Of a stretch of 64,000 nt of DNA, positions 1 through 49,104 are shown one piece after another (the stretch's first letter is position 1; every line of letters starts with the position of its first letter). The notes beneath the pieces are model-generated. The model saw only the letters and a list, made by a program, of their open reading frames with translations. It was not told where the DNA came from and made no database searches. Position numbers and translations under genes: made by a program. Source of the DNA: Allolobophora icterica (Eukaryota; Annelida; Clitellata; Crassiclitellata; Lumbricidae); the NCBI GenBank assembly GCA_963556255.1, contig OY744607.1:6424239-6488238 (forward strand), in the 5' to 3' direction.

Positions 1-29
1 GGAACCTTGAGCATGTCTTTCAAGCACAA

Positions 30-105
30 TTGCTAATTGCCATTGATGTTCTATTGTATGGTCGATTGTTCACTTTGGAAAGAGGGCAATCTCAGATGGT
101 GTTGT
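30..105 (+). repeat. SINE family B tail fragment
   Basis: TTGTATGGTCG...CACTTTGGAAAGAGGGCAATCTCA resembles the tails at 36795-36850, 53076-53150 and 59553-59630. Lies in the intron upstream of the first VIRMA exon in the window. Confidence 0.45.
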
Positions 106-187
106 TTTTTGTGTGTTGTGTGTTAAGGAGAGTAGATGTTTCTTCAATATATCAAACATTAATCTTTTGTTTTTATCTGTTGAACAG

Positions 188-38293
<38,106 letters not shown>

Positions 38294-39056
38294 ACACACG
38301 CTGCGAGACAATGGACAGTTAATTGTTTGTGTGTGAGAGACTCTCCGGTTGAAGACTGAATATTTCAGCAGACTGTCGCATCAACTGTGGACGACGTTTA
38401 AAACATCGTCTTGCTTGATTACGTGCAGTTTCGTTCAGACAAATTTTGTGTTACGTTCTTCGTGTGCTTGCGTTTTTAGCGTAGCCAAAGCATCGGCAGA
38501 AGCGGAGCCTTGTAATAGTTTACTTGCTTTGGGCGCTGTAATACTGGCATATAGATCATTTCCTCGTAGCCAGAAGGACAGTAACATGAAGGATGCTTAT
38601 ATTATGTCCACCAAGCTGCAAGGTGTTATTCTTGTATTATTTTTGCATTAATTCATTTATGTAGTGTATAATGAAAAAAAAACAACTGTCTTGAATTGTG
38701 TGCTGTGTCTGGTTGGCTAAATTCAGTAAAAGCATGCCCCATTACATTGCAGTGCCTCTGCACTAGAGACAAGTTGCATACCAGCTGTGATTACATGTCA
38801 GGGATTTGTATTTTCAGGCTATTAGTGCAGTCTGTATGTAATGTAACAAAACACTTGTTACCTTTCAACAAGCACAGGTTGCCAAGAGTACTGCAAGGGT
38901 TACACTTAGGGAAGGGTTAAGACACGAAGGGGTGTGGTGTCAAATCAAATGGGCAGTTATGGTGAAGCATCTCTGCTGTTTTAAGTTGTTGAAAAAGAGC
39001 AGAATGGAGGTTATGTGATTATTTTAGAAAAAACATCTTACGTGTTGCTGCCTCCT

Positions 39057-39275
39057 TGGAATAGAATCGACAACCAATGTTTATCCGTTGCTCAAACTCC
39101 TATTCTGCTTTAAAGAAATGCCTCGAAACTCACTATTTCTCATTGACCTTCAAACACGTAACTATCGAACTGCTCTTCACCTGGCGGCTGACTAACCACA
39201 CCTCCAATTTGCATTTCTGTGCCACTTTGCATGTGTTAAAAATGTTTGTAATAATAGTAACTACATGTAATTAAT
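39057..39275 (+). pseudogene. LINE 3' remnant in VIRMA 3'UTR
   Basis: Encodes CLETHYFSLTFKHVTIELL and FTWRLTNHTSNLHFCATLH, broken upstream; related to 33266-33475 and 55850-56015. Confidence 0.6.
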
Positions 39276-39804
39276 GTCAAGGTTTTGGCGTAGGGAAGGA
39301 ATAGGTCGAAGAAACTAAACCAGAAGATTTACGCTATGAACACGAAGCCACCTTCAAGGGTGTCCTGCAGTTTTATCATTGGCATTCTGTCACTATATGA
39401 GGCCTATGTCAGCAGCTGCATTTATCATAGTTCTGTAATAGGAACTACTATTGAACGTGCATCTCATGGGTAATATAGTTTTCATTTTCAATTGTATGTG
39501 TTGTTAGCTAAACTGTTAAACTGGTTAAGCACAGCTGGTAAGCAGTCCAACTTGTTACAGAACCGTCAGATGTTTTGAACTTTGCCATTAAATTGAATTT
39601 GTTTTCTCTCTCGACCTCTGACATTCCCTCCTGAAAACGAAGGAAAATCCTATCAGGATTTGTTGTATTCTAGATATCTCCTATCTAATAGCCAGGATTC
39701 AGAAATCAACTTTTAAAGCTTTACATTTGAGGTTGGACTAGCATCCTTTAATGTCTGCATTATATGCTGCTAATGTTATATACCGGCTCTATTGAAGTTA
39801 GTCG

Positions 39805-39810
39805 AATAAA
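39805..39810 (+). terminator. Polyadenylation signal AATAAA for VIRMA
   Basis: Canonical hexamer in GTCGAATAAATGTTTGG, followed by a T-rich stretch (TTGGTTATTTT) that could serve as the downstream element. Confidence 0.6.
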
Positions 39811-39832
39811 TGTTTGGTTATTTTAAATTATG

Positions 39833-40641
39833 GATTTAAAGTATTAGTGTCAAAGTTGGTGATAGCCATCGACCAAAGAGGTCGCCTTTGCATCTTGCAT
39901 TGCTATGGCAAGATGGGGACTGGAGCAGGAGCGGAACACATATGTAGGCCACATGTTAGTTTATTATTGCTGCTGCTGCTGAAATAAGGCCCAGGATATG
40001 GCTAGTGTTCTCTTGTCCAAGGAGGGTGCGTGATAGTCTAGTCATTAGCTTACCTGACTGTCTACCGAAAGGTCAGGGGTTCAAATCCCATCAGGGCACA
40101 AACTTGTTTCAAGATTTCTGTTCCCTCTGCGCCCTTAACCAACGGAGGTATAATGTTTGTAAAATTAATAACTGCTCCAGAATAATAAGCGTCTTCAAAT
40201 CGCTATAAGACGGAACACATGTAGTCCAAGCCTATGTTTAAAAATATCGCACTGAAATAACTGTGAGAATAGGGGGTTTTGTGAGCAGTTCCTTGAAGTG
40301 GCAATAGGTGTCTCCAATATCCATACAGGTTTAAGTAGTTCTGTTGTTGACGCTGTGTTGGATGTTTAGCATAGATTGCTGGATGTTAGGAGTTGAGGTT
40401 TATCATATCTATCATTGAGACAGATGGATGAGCTGTGTGTAAAGCTTCCTCCACTGTCTCAGTCTCTGCAACTCTCAGCTGTTTGCTGCTCCAAAGTACA
40501 TATTCAGAAAATAATTAGTAAAATCAGGTGTCAGGCAGGATTGTGAGTCGCAAAGACTTTCGTATTGGATTAAGACATTATCGTCGTCATCATCATAGTA
40601 CATGTAATATTAATATGACGATTCTAAATAATAACACTGTT
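39833..40641. other. Intergenic stretch after VIRMA
   Basis: Holds a truncated family A SINE at 40022-40150 (GATAGTCTAGTCATTAGC, GGGGTTCAAATCCCATCAGG). Otherwise I see no gene, strong repeat or RNA gene. Confidence 0.5.
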
Positions 40642-40849
40642 CAGGGCTGTAGTGGTAAAATTAGAGGTGAGTACACACTACCGGTTAGTTTCCAAAACAA
40701 GTTAGAGGTGAGTATACGCTACAGTATTTTGTGAGTATACGCTATAGTATTTTAATATAAATCAATAAAAATATTTTGTGAGGTGAGTATACGGTCTCTA
40801 GAGGGGAGTATACGCTGTATACCCGTGTATACCCTCGACTACAGCCCTG
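40642..40849. mobile_element. hAT MITE, copy 1
   Basis: 208 bp, ends CAGGGCTGTAGT and CTACAGCCCTG. Flanks ACACTGTT / ATACTGTT give a 7/8 target duplication. The interior repeats AGAGGTGAGTATACGCT several times. Confidence 0.93.
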
Positions 40850-40865
40850 ATACTGTTTATGTTAG

Positions 40866-41152
40866 AAAATTAATGCCAGTTATCAGATATGTTCCGAGCA
40901 GCAAGTCCGGAGATAAAGAAGGAACCTTCAGTCTTTCACCAAACCTATACAAAACCACAAGACATCCAGTTGATTTCTTGATGAGGACATCAGCAGACAT
41001 CTGTTTGATCTTGATTATCTCTGTGGTGACTAATTCATTCTCCATATGTTTACAAAGACAGTTTTATAAGAAATATGGAAAGAAACCTTTGTACGAAACT
41101 AAGGCAACGAATTCAATCGAAATTATCAAAACGATCGGAGTGACATCTTCAA
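40866..41152 (+). CDS. Unrecognised coding-like exon or exon remnant with a membrane segment
   Basis: Open frame with natural composition: VRKLMPVIRYVPSSKSGDKE, YKTTRHPVDFLMRTSADI, a hydrophobic stretch CLILIISVVTNSFSICL, then a basic QRQFYKKYGKKPLYETK. It ends at a good donor (TCAA/GTAAGACA). The 173-codon frame starts inside the MITE, so the true left edge would be an acceptor such as TATGTTAG (40865) or GTTATCAG (about 40883). No partner exons found. Could be an exon of an unseen gene, an alternative 3' exon, or a gene fragment. I do not recognise the family. Confidence 0.35.
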
Positions 41153-42902
41153 GTAAGACACATTCATTGAGCCCATTGTGGGCCACACGTTGCACCGGTT
41201 GCAACAGGTCCTCTTTGGGCCCAGCGAACGTATCTTCCTTGGCTTTTACCGCTAGGTCTGGGGAGCGAAGGTTGTTAGTTAAAATTTTGCACGCCTATTC
41301 ATAAGTTAGGCTGGTCTACTCAGTTAATACATTTCCCACCCAAGCCCCTCCTTGTATATCCTTGCCGACCCCATCTCGGCACTGCAGACGCTAACTTATA
41401 GCTCATTGCATCTGGTGAATTTGTATGACCATCTCCAGTAGGTGTACAATAAATGTGAAATTGTAAATGTAATGACTACGGACAGAATAAATTACAGCTG
41501 CGCGACGAAATATATTTAATATCTGACAACTTATGCCTTCCTACCTCTCTCATTTATATTAGCCCGAGAGTTTGTAAATGGTTTAATTTATCCCATTGGT
41601 GGAATCTATTATAGTTGTTAAGCAAGGACCTATTATATAGTCCTTGGTTGTTATGTAAACAAATCGTCTCCAGGCAACTGTCTTTCGAGTCATAGATATA
41701 ATATAATAAACGACTATGAATGTCTATGTTTCGAGTCGGTCTAACTATGGAAAGCTGAACGCTGACAAATTGTAATTACGTAATACTATCAGATAAGATA
41801 GAAATATTCTTTAATAATAATAATAATCTTTATTAATTCAAAGTGACAACTACGCAGTAAGGTAACATTGAAACATGACAGTACAAGCAAGATTATTAAT
41901 TATTAACCAATTTCTATCCGCATTGTGTTGTATAACCGTATGTATCTTTCTGCTACCCGCGAGCAGCCCGCGAGAGTCCAAATAAAATTATTAGGCCTAT
42001 AGGCTATAGGTCCCATAAAATTATGTTGCAGTCTTGATCCCATTATAATTATAACATAAGGTAATGTATGTAAATAAGTAAGTAAACAAATCTTTCAGAT
42101 CTTAATATTAATAATAAATAATAATAAGTAAGTAAGTAAGTTCCAATAATTATATATAATAATCTTCGTTTAATATCTTCAAACTGACAATTACGCAGTA
42201 TGATTACAAATCAGTATGAACGGATGATCACAAGTTATTACAGGAGTCGAATTTTTAACTGTATACGGCTGCCTTGCAAGGCGCCCATTACGTCCTACAT
42301 CTCATTTTATCAAACGCGCCATCTCGCGAACGATAGGGTGAGTGGACCTTGTGAGGGTTACGGGAAGCGATCCCGCTACCTACTGTACTTCACGCCAGTG
42401 ATGTTACCACTACTCTATGGACCCCCCTCCCCATGGCATGTCATTTGTAACGCGCTTGAAGAAAATGAGATCTTGCACGAAAGCGCGTAACAGAAGATAT
42501 TGACAATGACAATGACAAACTTTATTGACAACTGACGAGTTTACAGTTATTTTTTTACATTTGACAACTGTTCGATAATTAACAATAGTCTATTTTGATA
42601 ACAAAACTGTTGACAACATCCTCACTGATGAACTAAACATAAAACAAATTTACCACGTCAATTAAGGTTTACCTTTTCGGGACACTGGATCACTCAACGA
42701 GCTCCAGGTCAAGGATAGAGAGATATATAGCCTAATACCTAAATCTCCTATACTTCTGAGATTTGATTACGAGTGATAGGCCTATAACCTATGTTCATTG
42801 GACGACCCCGGTCCATATTATATCAACACAATGGGGGAAAAAGCTCAGATGAGGTTATAATATCGAGTCCTCGTATTATATAAGAAAATAGTGGCTGGTA
42901 AT
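41153..42902. other. Intergenic, AT-rich, repeat remnants
   Basis: Contains AATAATAATAATCTTTATTAATTCAAAGTGACAA (41815) and a related CTTCAAACTGACAATTACGC (42176), suggesting 3' ends of minus-strand retroposons. TAAGTAAG repeats occur near 42080-42140, and a minus-strand family C SINE head at 42340-42420 (GGTTACGGGAAGCGATCCCG). No gene seen. Confidence 0.5.
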
Positions 42903-43117
42903 CAGGGCTGTAGTGGTAAAATTAGAGGTGAGTAGGCCTATACGCTACTGGTTAGTTTTCCTAAACAAATTAGAGGTGAGTATACGCTACAGTGTTTTGT
43001 GAGTATACACTGCAGTATTTTGATATAAATAAATATAAATATTTTGCGAGGTGAGTATACGGTCTCTAGAGGTGAGTATACGCTGTATACCCGCGTATAC
43101 CCTCGACTACAGCCCTG
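42903..43117. mobile_element. hAT MITE, copy 2
   Basis: 215 bp, ends CAGGGCTGTAGTGG and CTACAGCCCTG. A perfect 8-bp target duplication, CTGGTAAT, lies at 42895-42902 and 43118-43125. About 90% similar to copy 1 over its length by eye. Confidence 0.96.
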
Positions 43118-44158
43118 CTGGTAATAGACCGTCCATATGTCAACAATTTAATCACATCATTATAGCAACACTAATAATAATAAACACAATAGCAACACTA
43201 ATAATAATAATCACAATAATAAAATTAATATTAGGGCCTAATAGAACAAAAGAATACCACAACAAAAATAAATAAAATGAATGAATGAATGAATGAATGA
43301 ATACTATAGGATGGGATTAGAAATTATATAGTAGTAGATCTCAGGATTGGGTTAAAAGAAACAGTTTATAACTTGACTTAAATGATGCCACAGAAGTAGG
43401 CTACAAGATCTAATATAATTGGGAAGCGAATTCCATTATTTAGGCCCTTGAACGGTTACAGTACGTATGAAGTTGAGTGTTTGACTTGCAAGTGTACAGG
43501 TGATAATTGTTTCTGCTACGCGTCATAATTATGTTGATGCACCCGGTCATTAGTAGCCTAATAAAATAGCTATCAAAACAGCCTGCCATGGAAGCAAACC
43601 TGGATGATGACAAAGCATGAAGACGGATAGTTGCATGGTAAATGTCTATAAGTTTAAGCATAGAAGCATCTGAAACAACTAAGTTTAAGGTTAGTTTTGA
43701 AGATCGAAAGTGATGAGGATTTGCGAAGAGGCAACATAAATATGCCACGGCGAATCGACAGCAAGCGGATTGAAAATAGTGTTGTCGTAGGACGTAGGCC
43801 TACTTTTTCAAACGTTTTGTACAGGTTTTAGGTGCATGATAGTAAAATTCTATATCCTTTAATGCTGCTATAGGCCTAATTATGTGTTTAATTGTATACT
43901 CACATGATATAGGCCTAAGTGCTTTTCATATCAAGCAAACTGTAAAAATTAAGTATTTTTAAGTATGTTATATTCTAAATACAAAATACTAAGTATTTGA
44001 TATACAAAAATGCATAATTTGTGATGTATTTGAAGTATACAAATACATAGGCCTACAATGTATTCAAATAGCTATAGTAGGCAAAGACTTATTTAAAATA
44101 CTTTGTATTTCAAAAACTCTCCATTTGCAGCGCATATAGGCTAACAGGTAGCATAATT
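43118..44158. other. Intergenic, no gene seen
   Basis: Contains AATAAT-type runs (43160-43220), a (GAAT)n microsatellite (43278-43300), and an AT-rich zone 43930-44115 with repeated AAGTATTT / AAATACTT words. No coding potential recognised. Confidence 0.5.
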
Positions 44159-44877
44159 ATATATCGTCGCCTGAGAATTATCTTCGCGTATCTCCATTTT
44201 CCAAAATTCCGAGATAAACGAGGTAGAAGTTTGGGCCGCATTTTGCGGAAAAATGAGAAATTCAATGCAATAATTAAGTAGGGCACTGTCAAATTACAGT
44301 TCACAACCAGACGTCATATTAAAACATCAACATTACATAAAGATATTGCATTTAAAAAATTAACAATTATAGTTGTTTTTTCTGAAATTTGTGAAAATTT
44401 TGTATAAAATGGATTTACAGATATTGCAAACCATCTTTCTGAAAACAAAGACATGAAATGATTAAATTAAGCAACGACCAATTATTACAGAGTGTTTTCG
44501 TTAAAATATTCATTCATATAGTGCGAATTTTTAAAAGAAAAACTTTTAATTGTCTGGATATGCGACACTATAGTCCAGCTAAGCGCACAGGTTTATACTG
44601 TTGTATCTGCTGCGCGTCCAATCAGCGACGAGCTTTCTGTGGACATACAACAACAGAGACTGCTACACTATGAATGCTGTATGGAGATACGATAAAATGT
44701 TTCTGAAAACAGGACATACGACAGTATATTTTGTTGAATATCTTTAAAACGACCTATCGTATCTCCTAGCCATTGAAACTGAAGAAAGATCAAAAAAATT
44801 CTGCTACAAATCAACCCTTAACTACTTTTCGAAAAAAAGTGGAGATACGACAAGATAATTCTCAGGCGACGATATAT
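44159..44877. mobile_element. Non-autonomous TIR DNA element, about 719 bp
   Basis: ATATCGTCGCCTGAGAATTA at the left and its inverse TAATTCTCAGGCGACGATAT at the right; the TIR extends about 38 bp to GTATCTCCA-TTTTC. Flanks are TA-rich, so a TA duplication is possible. Interior has no recognisable transposase. Confidence 0.8.
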
Positions 44878-45096
44878 TGGACTTTCAATTGAGATGGGGG
44901 TCTTCATTTAAAATGAAAGTTAAAATTGTTTATCAACTAACTATAGCCCTATACAATGTTGCTTACGCCGAAGCAGTGGGCCGACAATTAAGCCCTGCCT
45001 AATTATATCTATAGCCTACCAAAGATCTAATGAAGTATATATATACTCTAAGATCCTTGGTAATATGCTGAGGCTCAGAAAGTGAAATTCACCTTG

Positions 45097-45800
45097 TCAC
45101 CTTGTGCTGTCAACTCCTGGAGCTCTAGCGACCGTCATGATACACATTTTCCATTGCTTCCGGTTCGAAGTCAGGTCCCTTAGTTCTTCCAAATTCATGC
45201 CAGTTACATCGTGAATCTCATCCATCCATTTCTTCCTTGGTCGACCCCGTCTGTTTTTTCCCTCACCACAAGCCAACATCATTTCCTTTTCTAGCCCATC
45301 AGATCGCATAACATGACCAAAGAATCCTAGCTTCAATCTTGTCGCCTTTTGTTTTAATGACTCTTCATTCTCGACACCAATCTCCACTCGTATTGATTCA
45401 TTCGTCCTTTTCTCTGTCCATGATATTCTCAACATCTTTCTCCATATCCACATTTCACATGCGTTGACCTTTTTCTCCATGTTCTTTGTCATTGTCCACG
45501 ACTCACAACCATACAGAACCGTTGGAAAGATTAGGGCTCTCACGAGCCTTTTTTGTATCTATGCTCACATGCTTGTCCTTCCATATATCTTTTCCAGTCC
45601 AATCATTGCAGCTTTCCCAATCGCAATCCTTCGTTTTATTTCTGTATCACATTTTCCTTCTTTTTCAACCAATGATCCCAGGAAAGTGAAGCTTTCTACC
45701 ACCTCTATTTCTTCTCCGTCAATCTCAAAAGTATCCCATTCTGCTGTTGTCATGATCTTTGTCTTCTTTATGTTGAAGTATAAGCCAGCTTTTTGAAATT
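45097..45800 (-). pseudogene. Truncated non-LTR retrotransposon reverse transcriptase
   Basis: Minus strand reads LYFNIKKTKIMTTAEWD, then ESFTFLGSLVEKEG, ALIFPTVLYGCESWTMTK, MWIWRKMLRISWTEKRTNES, LGFFGHVMRSD and RRGRPRKKWMDEI. This is the standard thumb/C-terminal part of RTE/Jockey-type LINE RT, with a frameshift between about 45543 and 45567. 5'-truncated; the catalytic FADD-box region is absent. Confidence 0.92.
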
Positions 45801-45938
45801 AAATCAAATTAAAATAACTAAATTATTGTTTTTATTATTAAAATAAATAAATTATTTTTAGTACCTGAAAAAAGTGCCGGAACGCCGTTCCGGCGCGTTC
45901 CGGCTGAAAAAAGCACTGGGCCTATCCTTCCTGATTAA
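45801..45938. other. AT-rich spacer with GC-rich palindrome
   Basis: GCCGGAACGCCGTTCCGGC (45877-45895) is a near-perfect palindrome, repeated in part as GCGTTCCGGC, between two AAAAAAG(T)GC stretches. Likely a transposon terminus. Confidence 0.5.
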
Positions 45939-46149
45939 CAGGGGCGTAACTTTTGTCTAAAAAGTGGATGGTACCAATTTCTTACATACACGAAGCAAGG
46001 TGGAGACTGAGATCTCTGGGAAAGCACAATAAAATATTGATTGGCATTGTTCAGAAAGTGGGGGTACGGTAGGCCTACCCCAGTCCAAAAAGTGAGGGGT
46101 ACGGGAACCCCTCGTATACCGCCCCCCCCCCACAAATTACGCCTATGCT
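45939..46149. mobile_element. hAT-like MITE, short relative of 9372-10853
   Basis: Begins CAGGGGCGTAACTTTTGTCT and ends ACAAATTACGCCTATGCTG. Its two ends are the reverse complements of the right and left ends of the 9.4-kb element. Clear target duplication not found. Confidence 0.65.
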
Positions 46150-46397
46150 GTTATAAGAACTCACCAAAACCTCATCTTTTGCTATCTGCACAAGTCCTTC
46201 ACTTAAATCTGAAAACACTGCTCTTTCACAAATCCTATCCCGATTAGTCTTCTCTTCCTCACACTTCCCTCGCCGCCTCAATTCTAACTAAACACCACCC
46301 ACCTTAATAATAACCGTCTGCCTGACCGGCGCGCGCCCTCTAGCGAAATTTGGTACCTCCCCTCACACACACTTTCTAGACCAAAGTTGCGCCTCTG
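46150..46397. repeat. Repeat block shared with 58185-58335, plus extra MITE terminus
   Basis: 46155-46305 is the inverted counterpart of 58185-58335 (words CAAGTCCTTCACT, AACACTGCTCTTTCACAAAT). It ends with TAGACCAAAGTTGCGCCTCTG, another right end of the MITE family. Confidence 0.65.
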
Positions 46398-47511
46398 TGA
46401 GTGTTTACATGTATAAAAGGAATAGCCTAAATTAAGCATACGACAAAGTCCAAGGCCGGTTTTCTCTCGGGAAAGCAAATGGCCTCCTTTTTTCCAAACA
46501 GATTAAAAGTTTTCATGGTTGCCTCTGCAGTAACACCGCCGCTGATGTCTTCGTCAAGTCGAAACTCGGAAACCGCGATCAAAACAACAACAGCAAAATA
46601 TAAAGTTAACGAAGTCATTAGCAGTCGATAGTTTATGGACTGGTTTCGACTCGAGGGCTTAGTGGCGGCTCCGAAAAACAAAAGAAATTTTTCCCGAAAT
46701 TGGTTGCAAGTGTTTTTTTAGTCATGTACATAGTTAAATTTAACTAATTTGAAAGAAATCCACTATATTTTTAATCATAAGTTAAGTTTTTTTCAGAATT
46801 TATAAAGTCAAAACTCCTCTGTTTTCATTAAAGTCCGCCCTTTTTATGTAATCATATTTAGTCACAGGGACCTGAAATATTTCTCTGGTGCTTATAAAAT
46901 GGCAATTTCTTAAAAGTAGATGATACCAGCATTAAGTTGGAATACAATAGGCCTTTCCTTCACATAATATATTAGTCTGGTGTCAAGAAATTAAGACATT
47001 TTTGGAAATTACTTTTAAAAAATTATTTTTTTCAGCTTCAGAAAAAAATCTGTGCAGCATTAGCTATAACAGTATGTTATATGCATTAGATACAAGCCGA
47101 ACAACATTTTAAGAGTTGCTAGTAAATTCTAATTACTTGCAATTTATTTTTATATCAAATAATTCACAAAAAATACATGCAATTCATTCTGAGCAATGCG
47201 TCATTACCATCCGTGACAAGATTCGACTTGCATGAGAAAATAGCAAAAATCTGATGTAAATGGATGGTAATGATGAAAAACAACCGCGAATGGTAATGAC
47301 ATAATGATGAAATTTAAAACAGCCGTCAAACAGTTTCACGTGAGTTACTCCATCAGATAAGTAATTTCAATCAGTTCAACAAAAGCGACAAATAAAATAA
47401 GTTATCAATGTTGTAATCTACCTAAAACAGGAAATACAACACTAGATGGTAATGAAACAAAAATTTACTTTTCTTGTAATTTGGAACACACAAACTTAAA
47501 TATATCTATTA
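46398..47511. other. Intergenic, no gene seen
   Basis: AT-rich. The word ATGGTAATGA (or its inverse) recurs at about 47206, 47262, 47290 and 47445. No reading frame looks real. Confidence 0.45.
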
Positions 47512-48424
47512 ATATAGTTTCCTTATATGCAAATTTGTCTGTCGCAGGACGCTACGTCACAAACGGCTTCTGTTCTGTTGTGAAGCCGTTTGTACTGCCG
47601 TCTTGACGACGGTCGTCTTGACGACGGCGATCAGAGCATTTTAACAAACGATACATATAGGCCTATAATGACACACTGTCGTCACGTCATAATTTATGAC
47701 GGGTTAATACACTAGTTAAAAATAAAACATTATGAATTTCAAATCAAATCTGTGTGATTCCATTAATAGTTGACAATTTCTTGTTCCTGATGTTTTTCTT
47801 TTAGTAAGTAAGCACGTTCTCTAAAATTTATAGGCTTCCCAAAAATTGAGATGGCTATGATGCTTATTTCTATGGACAAGTATAAATAGGTCCAAAATGA
47901 AAGAAATATTTATGAAAATGAGTCTAAATGTTTAATTATTGTATATGCTAGCTACTAATTAATCAAAATAATATACTTTTATTACAGGTTGTAATGGAAT
48001 AAATTTGCGTAAAAGCTTAATTTAATGCATTGTACACCGTCTCGGACAGCGGATGGTAATGATATTTTGTATACATTTAGTAATTTTTTTCAAAATTTCC
48101 AAAATCTAGCAGCTAAAACAATGATGGGAAATGTTAATCTGCTCATTCTTTGAAGGATAGGCAAAAAAATTTGAAGAAATTATCGAAAAAACTCAAAAAA
48201 CCAGCGTGGGACATCAATTCTGCACATTTCAGATAATGACCCATATATGTATATAAATACTAGTGTATTTTCCCGTCATAATTATGACGGCAGTATATAG
48301 TGTTAGTCGCCGTCGTCAAGACCGCCGTCGTCAAGACAACTGGTTTATGTTTCACAATAGAACAGAAGCCGTTTGTGACGTAGCGTCCTACGACGGACAA
48401 ATTTGCATATAAGGAAACTATATG
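47512..48424. mobile_element. Long-TIR DNA element with hairpin termini
   Basis: Left 47512-47720 and right 48255-48424 are inverted copies (TATAGTTTCCTTATATGCAA; ACGCTACGTCACAAACGGCT; TAATACACTAGT). TIRs of about 170-200 bp contain short palindromes (GCCGTC..GACGGC). Interior is AT-rich without a transposase. Confidence 0.8.
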
Positions 48425-48454
48425 TATAGATGATATATCTATACATATAATATC

Positions 48455-48605
48455 CATATAGTGTCCGTCCGACGATAAACGCTACGTCACAAACGGTTTC
48501 TGCTCTATTGTGAAATACCGTTTGTGACGTCAGTCTTGACGACGGCGATCAGAGCATTTTAATCAACGATATACACTGCCGTCATAATTATGACGGGCAA
48601 ATACA
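48455..48605 (+). mobile_element. Solo terminal repeat of the same family, copy 3
   Basis: AATATCCATATAGTGTCCGT, ACGCTACGTCACAAACGG, TTTGTGACGTCAGTCTTGAC, CGTCATAATTATGACGGG. Same orientation as the left TIR of 47512. Confidence 0.75.
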
Positions 48606-48860
48606 CTATATAATATCCATATAGCGTCCGCTGTCGGAGGACGCTACGTCACAAACGGTTTCTGTTCTATTGTGAAACAGAAGCCGTTTGTGACGTCAGT
48701 ACTGCCGTCTTGACGACGGCGGTCCTGACGACGGCGATAACCAACAATACATATAGGCCTATATACACTGCCGTCATAATATGACGTCATAATATGACGG
48801 GTAATATGATCACAGCATTTTATCCAACGACATAATTATATAGGCCTAAGTACACTGCAA
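48606..48860 (+). mobile_element. Solo terminal repeat of the same family, copy 4
   Basis: AATATCCATATAGCGTCCGC start, hairpin AACGGTTTCTGTTCTATTGT..ACAGAAGCCGTTTG, TGACGTCA, duplicated ATGACGTCATAATATGACGG. Followed directly by the CA microsatellite. Confidence 0.75.
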
Positions 48861-48869
48861 ATACTCTAG

Positions 48870-48895
48870 TATACACACACACACACACACACACG

Positions 48896-48966
<71 letters not shown>
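48870..48966. repeat. (CA)n microsatellite with GC interruption
   Basis: ACACAC run interrupted by GCACACGCGCGCAC, then about 65 bp of pure AC. Confidence 0.97.
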
Positions 48967-48968
<2 letters not shown>

Positions 48969-49104
48969 TTGATTCCAAATTTAAATAGATGCATGCAGCG
49001 ATTTATATGGCGCTATCTTCCTTAAAACGAAGTCAGAGTGCACAGAAACTAAAAACTACGAATATAAGGCGTCATAGGCGTTATTTGTGGGGGCGAGGGG
49101 TATA

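Larger units (their letters stand above)
38294..39832 (+). other. VIRMA: VIRMA 3' UTR
   Basis: Follows the TAG stop. No further coding is apparent. It includes a LINE 3' remnant (39057-39275). The first AATAAA I see downstream in the sense strand is at 39805-39810, so cleavage is expected about 39.82-39.84 kb. Roughly 1.5 kb; transcript evidence would be needed to confirm the length. Confidence 0.6.

Noticed and set aside
42200..42490. 96-codon frame
   Set aside because: Overlaps a minus-strand family C SINE head; composition not protein-like.
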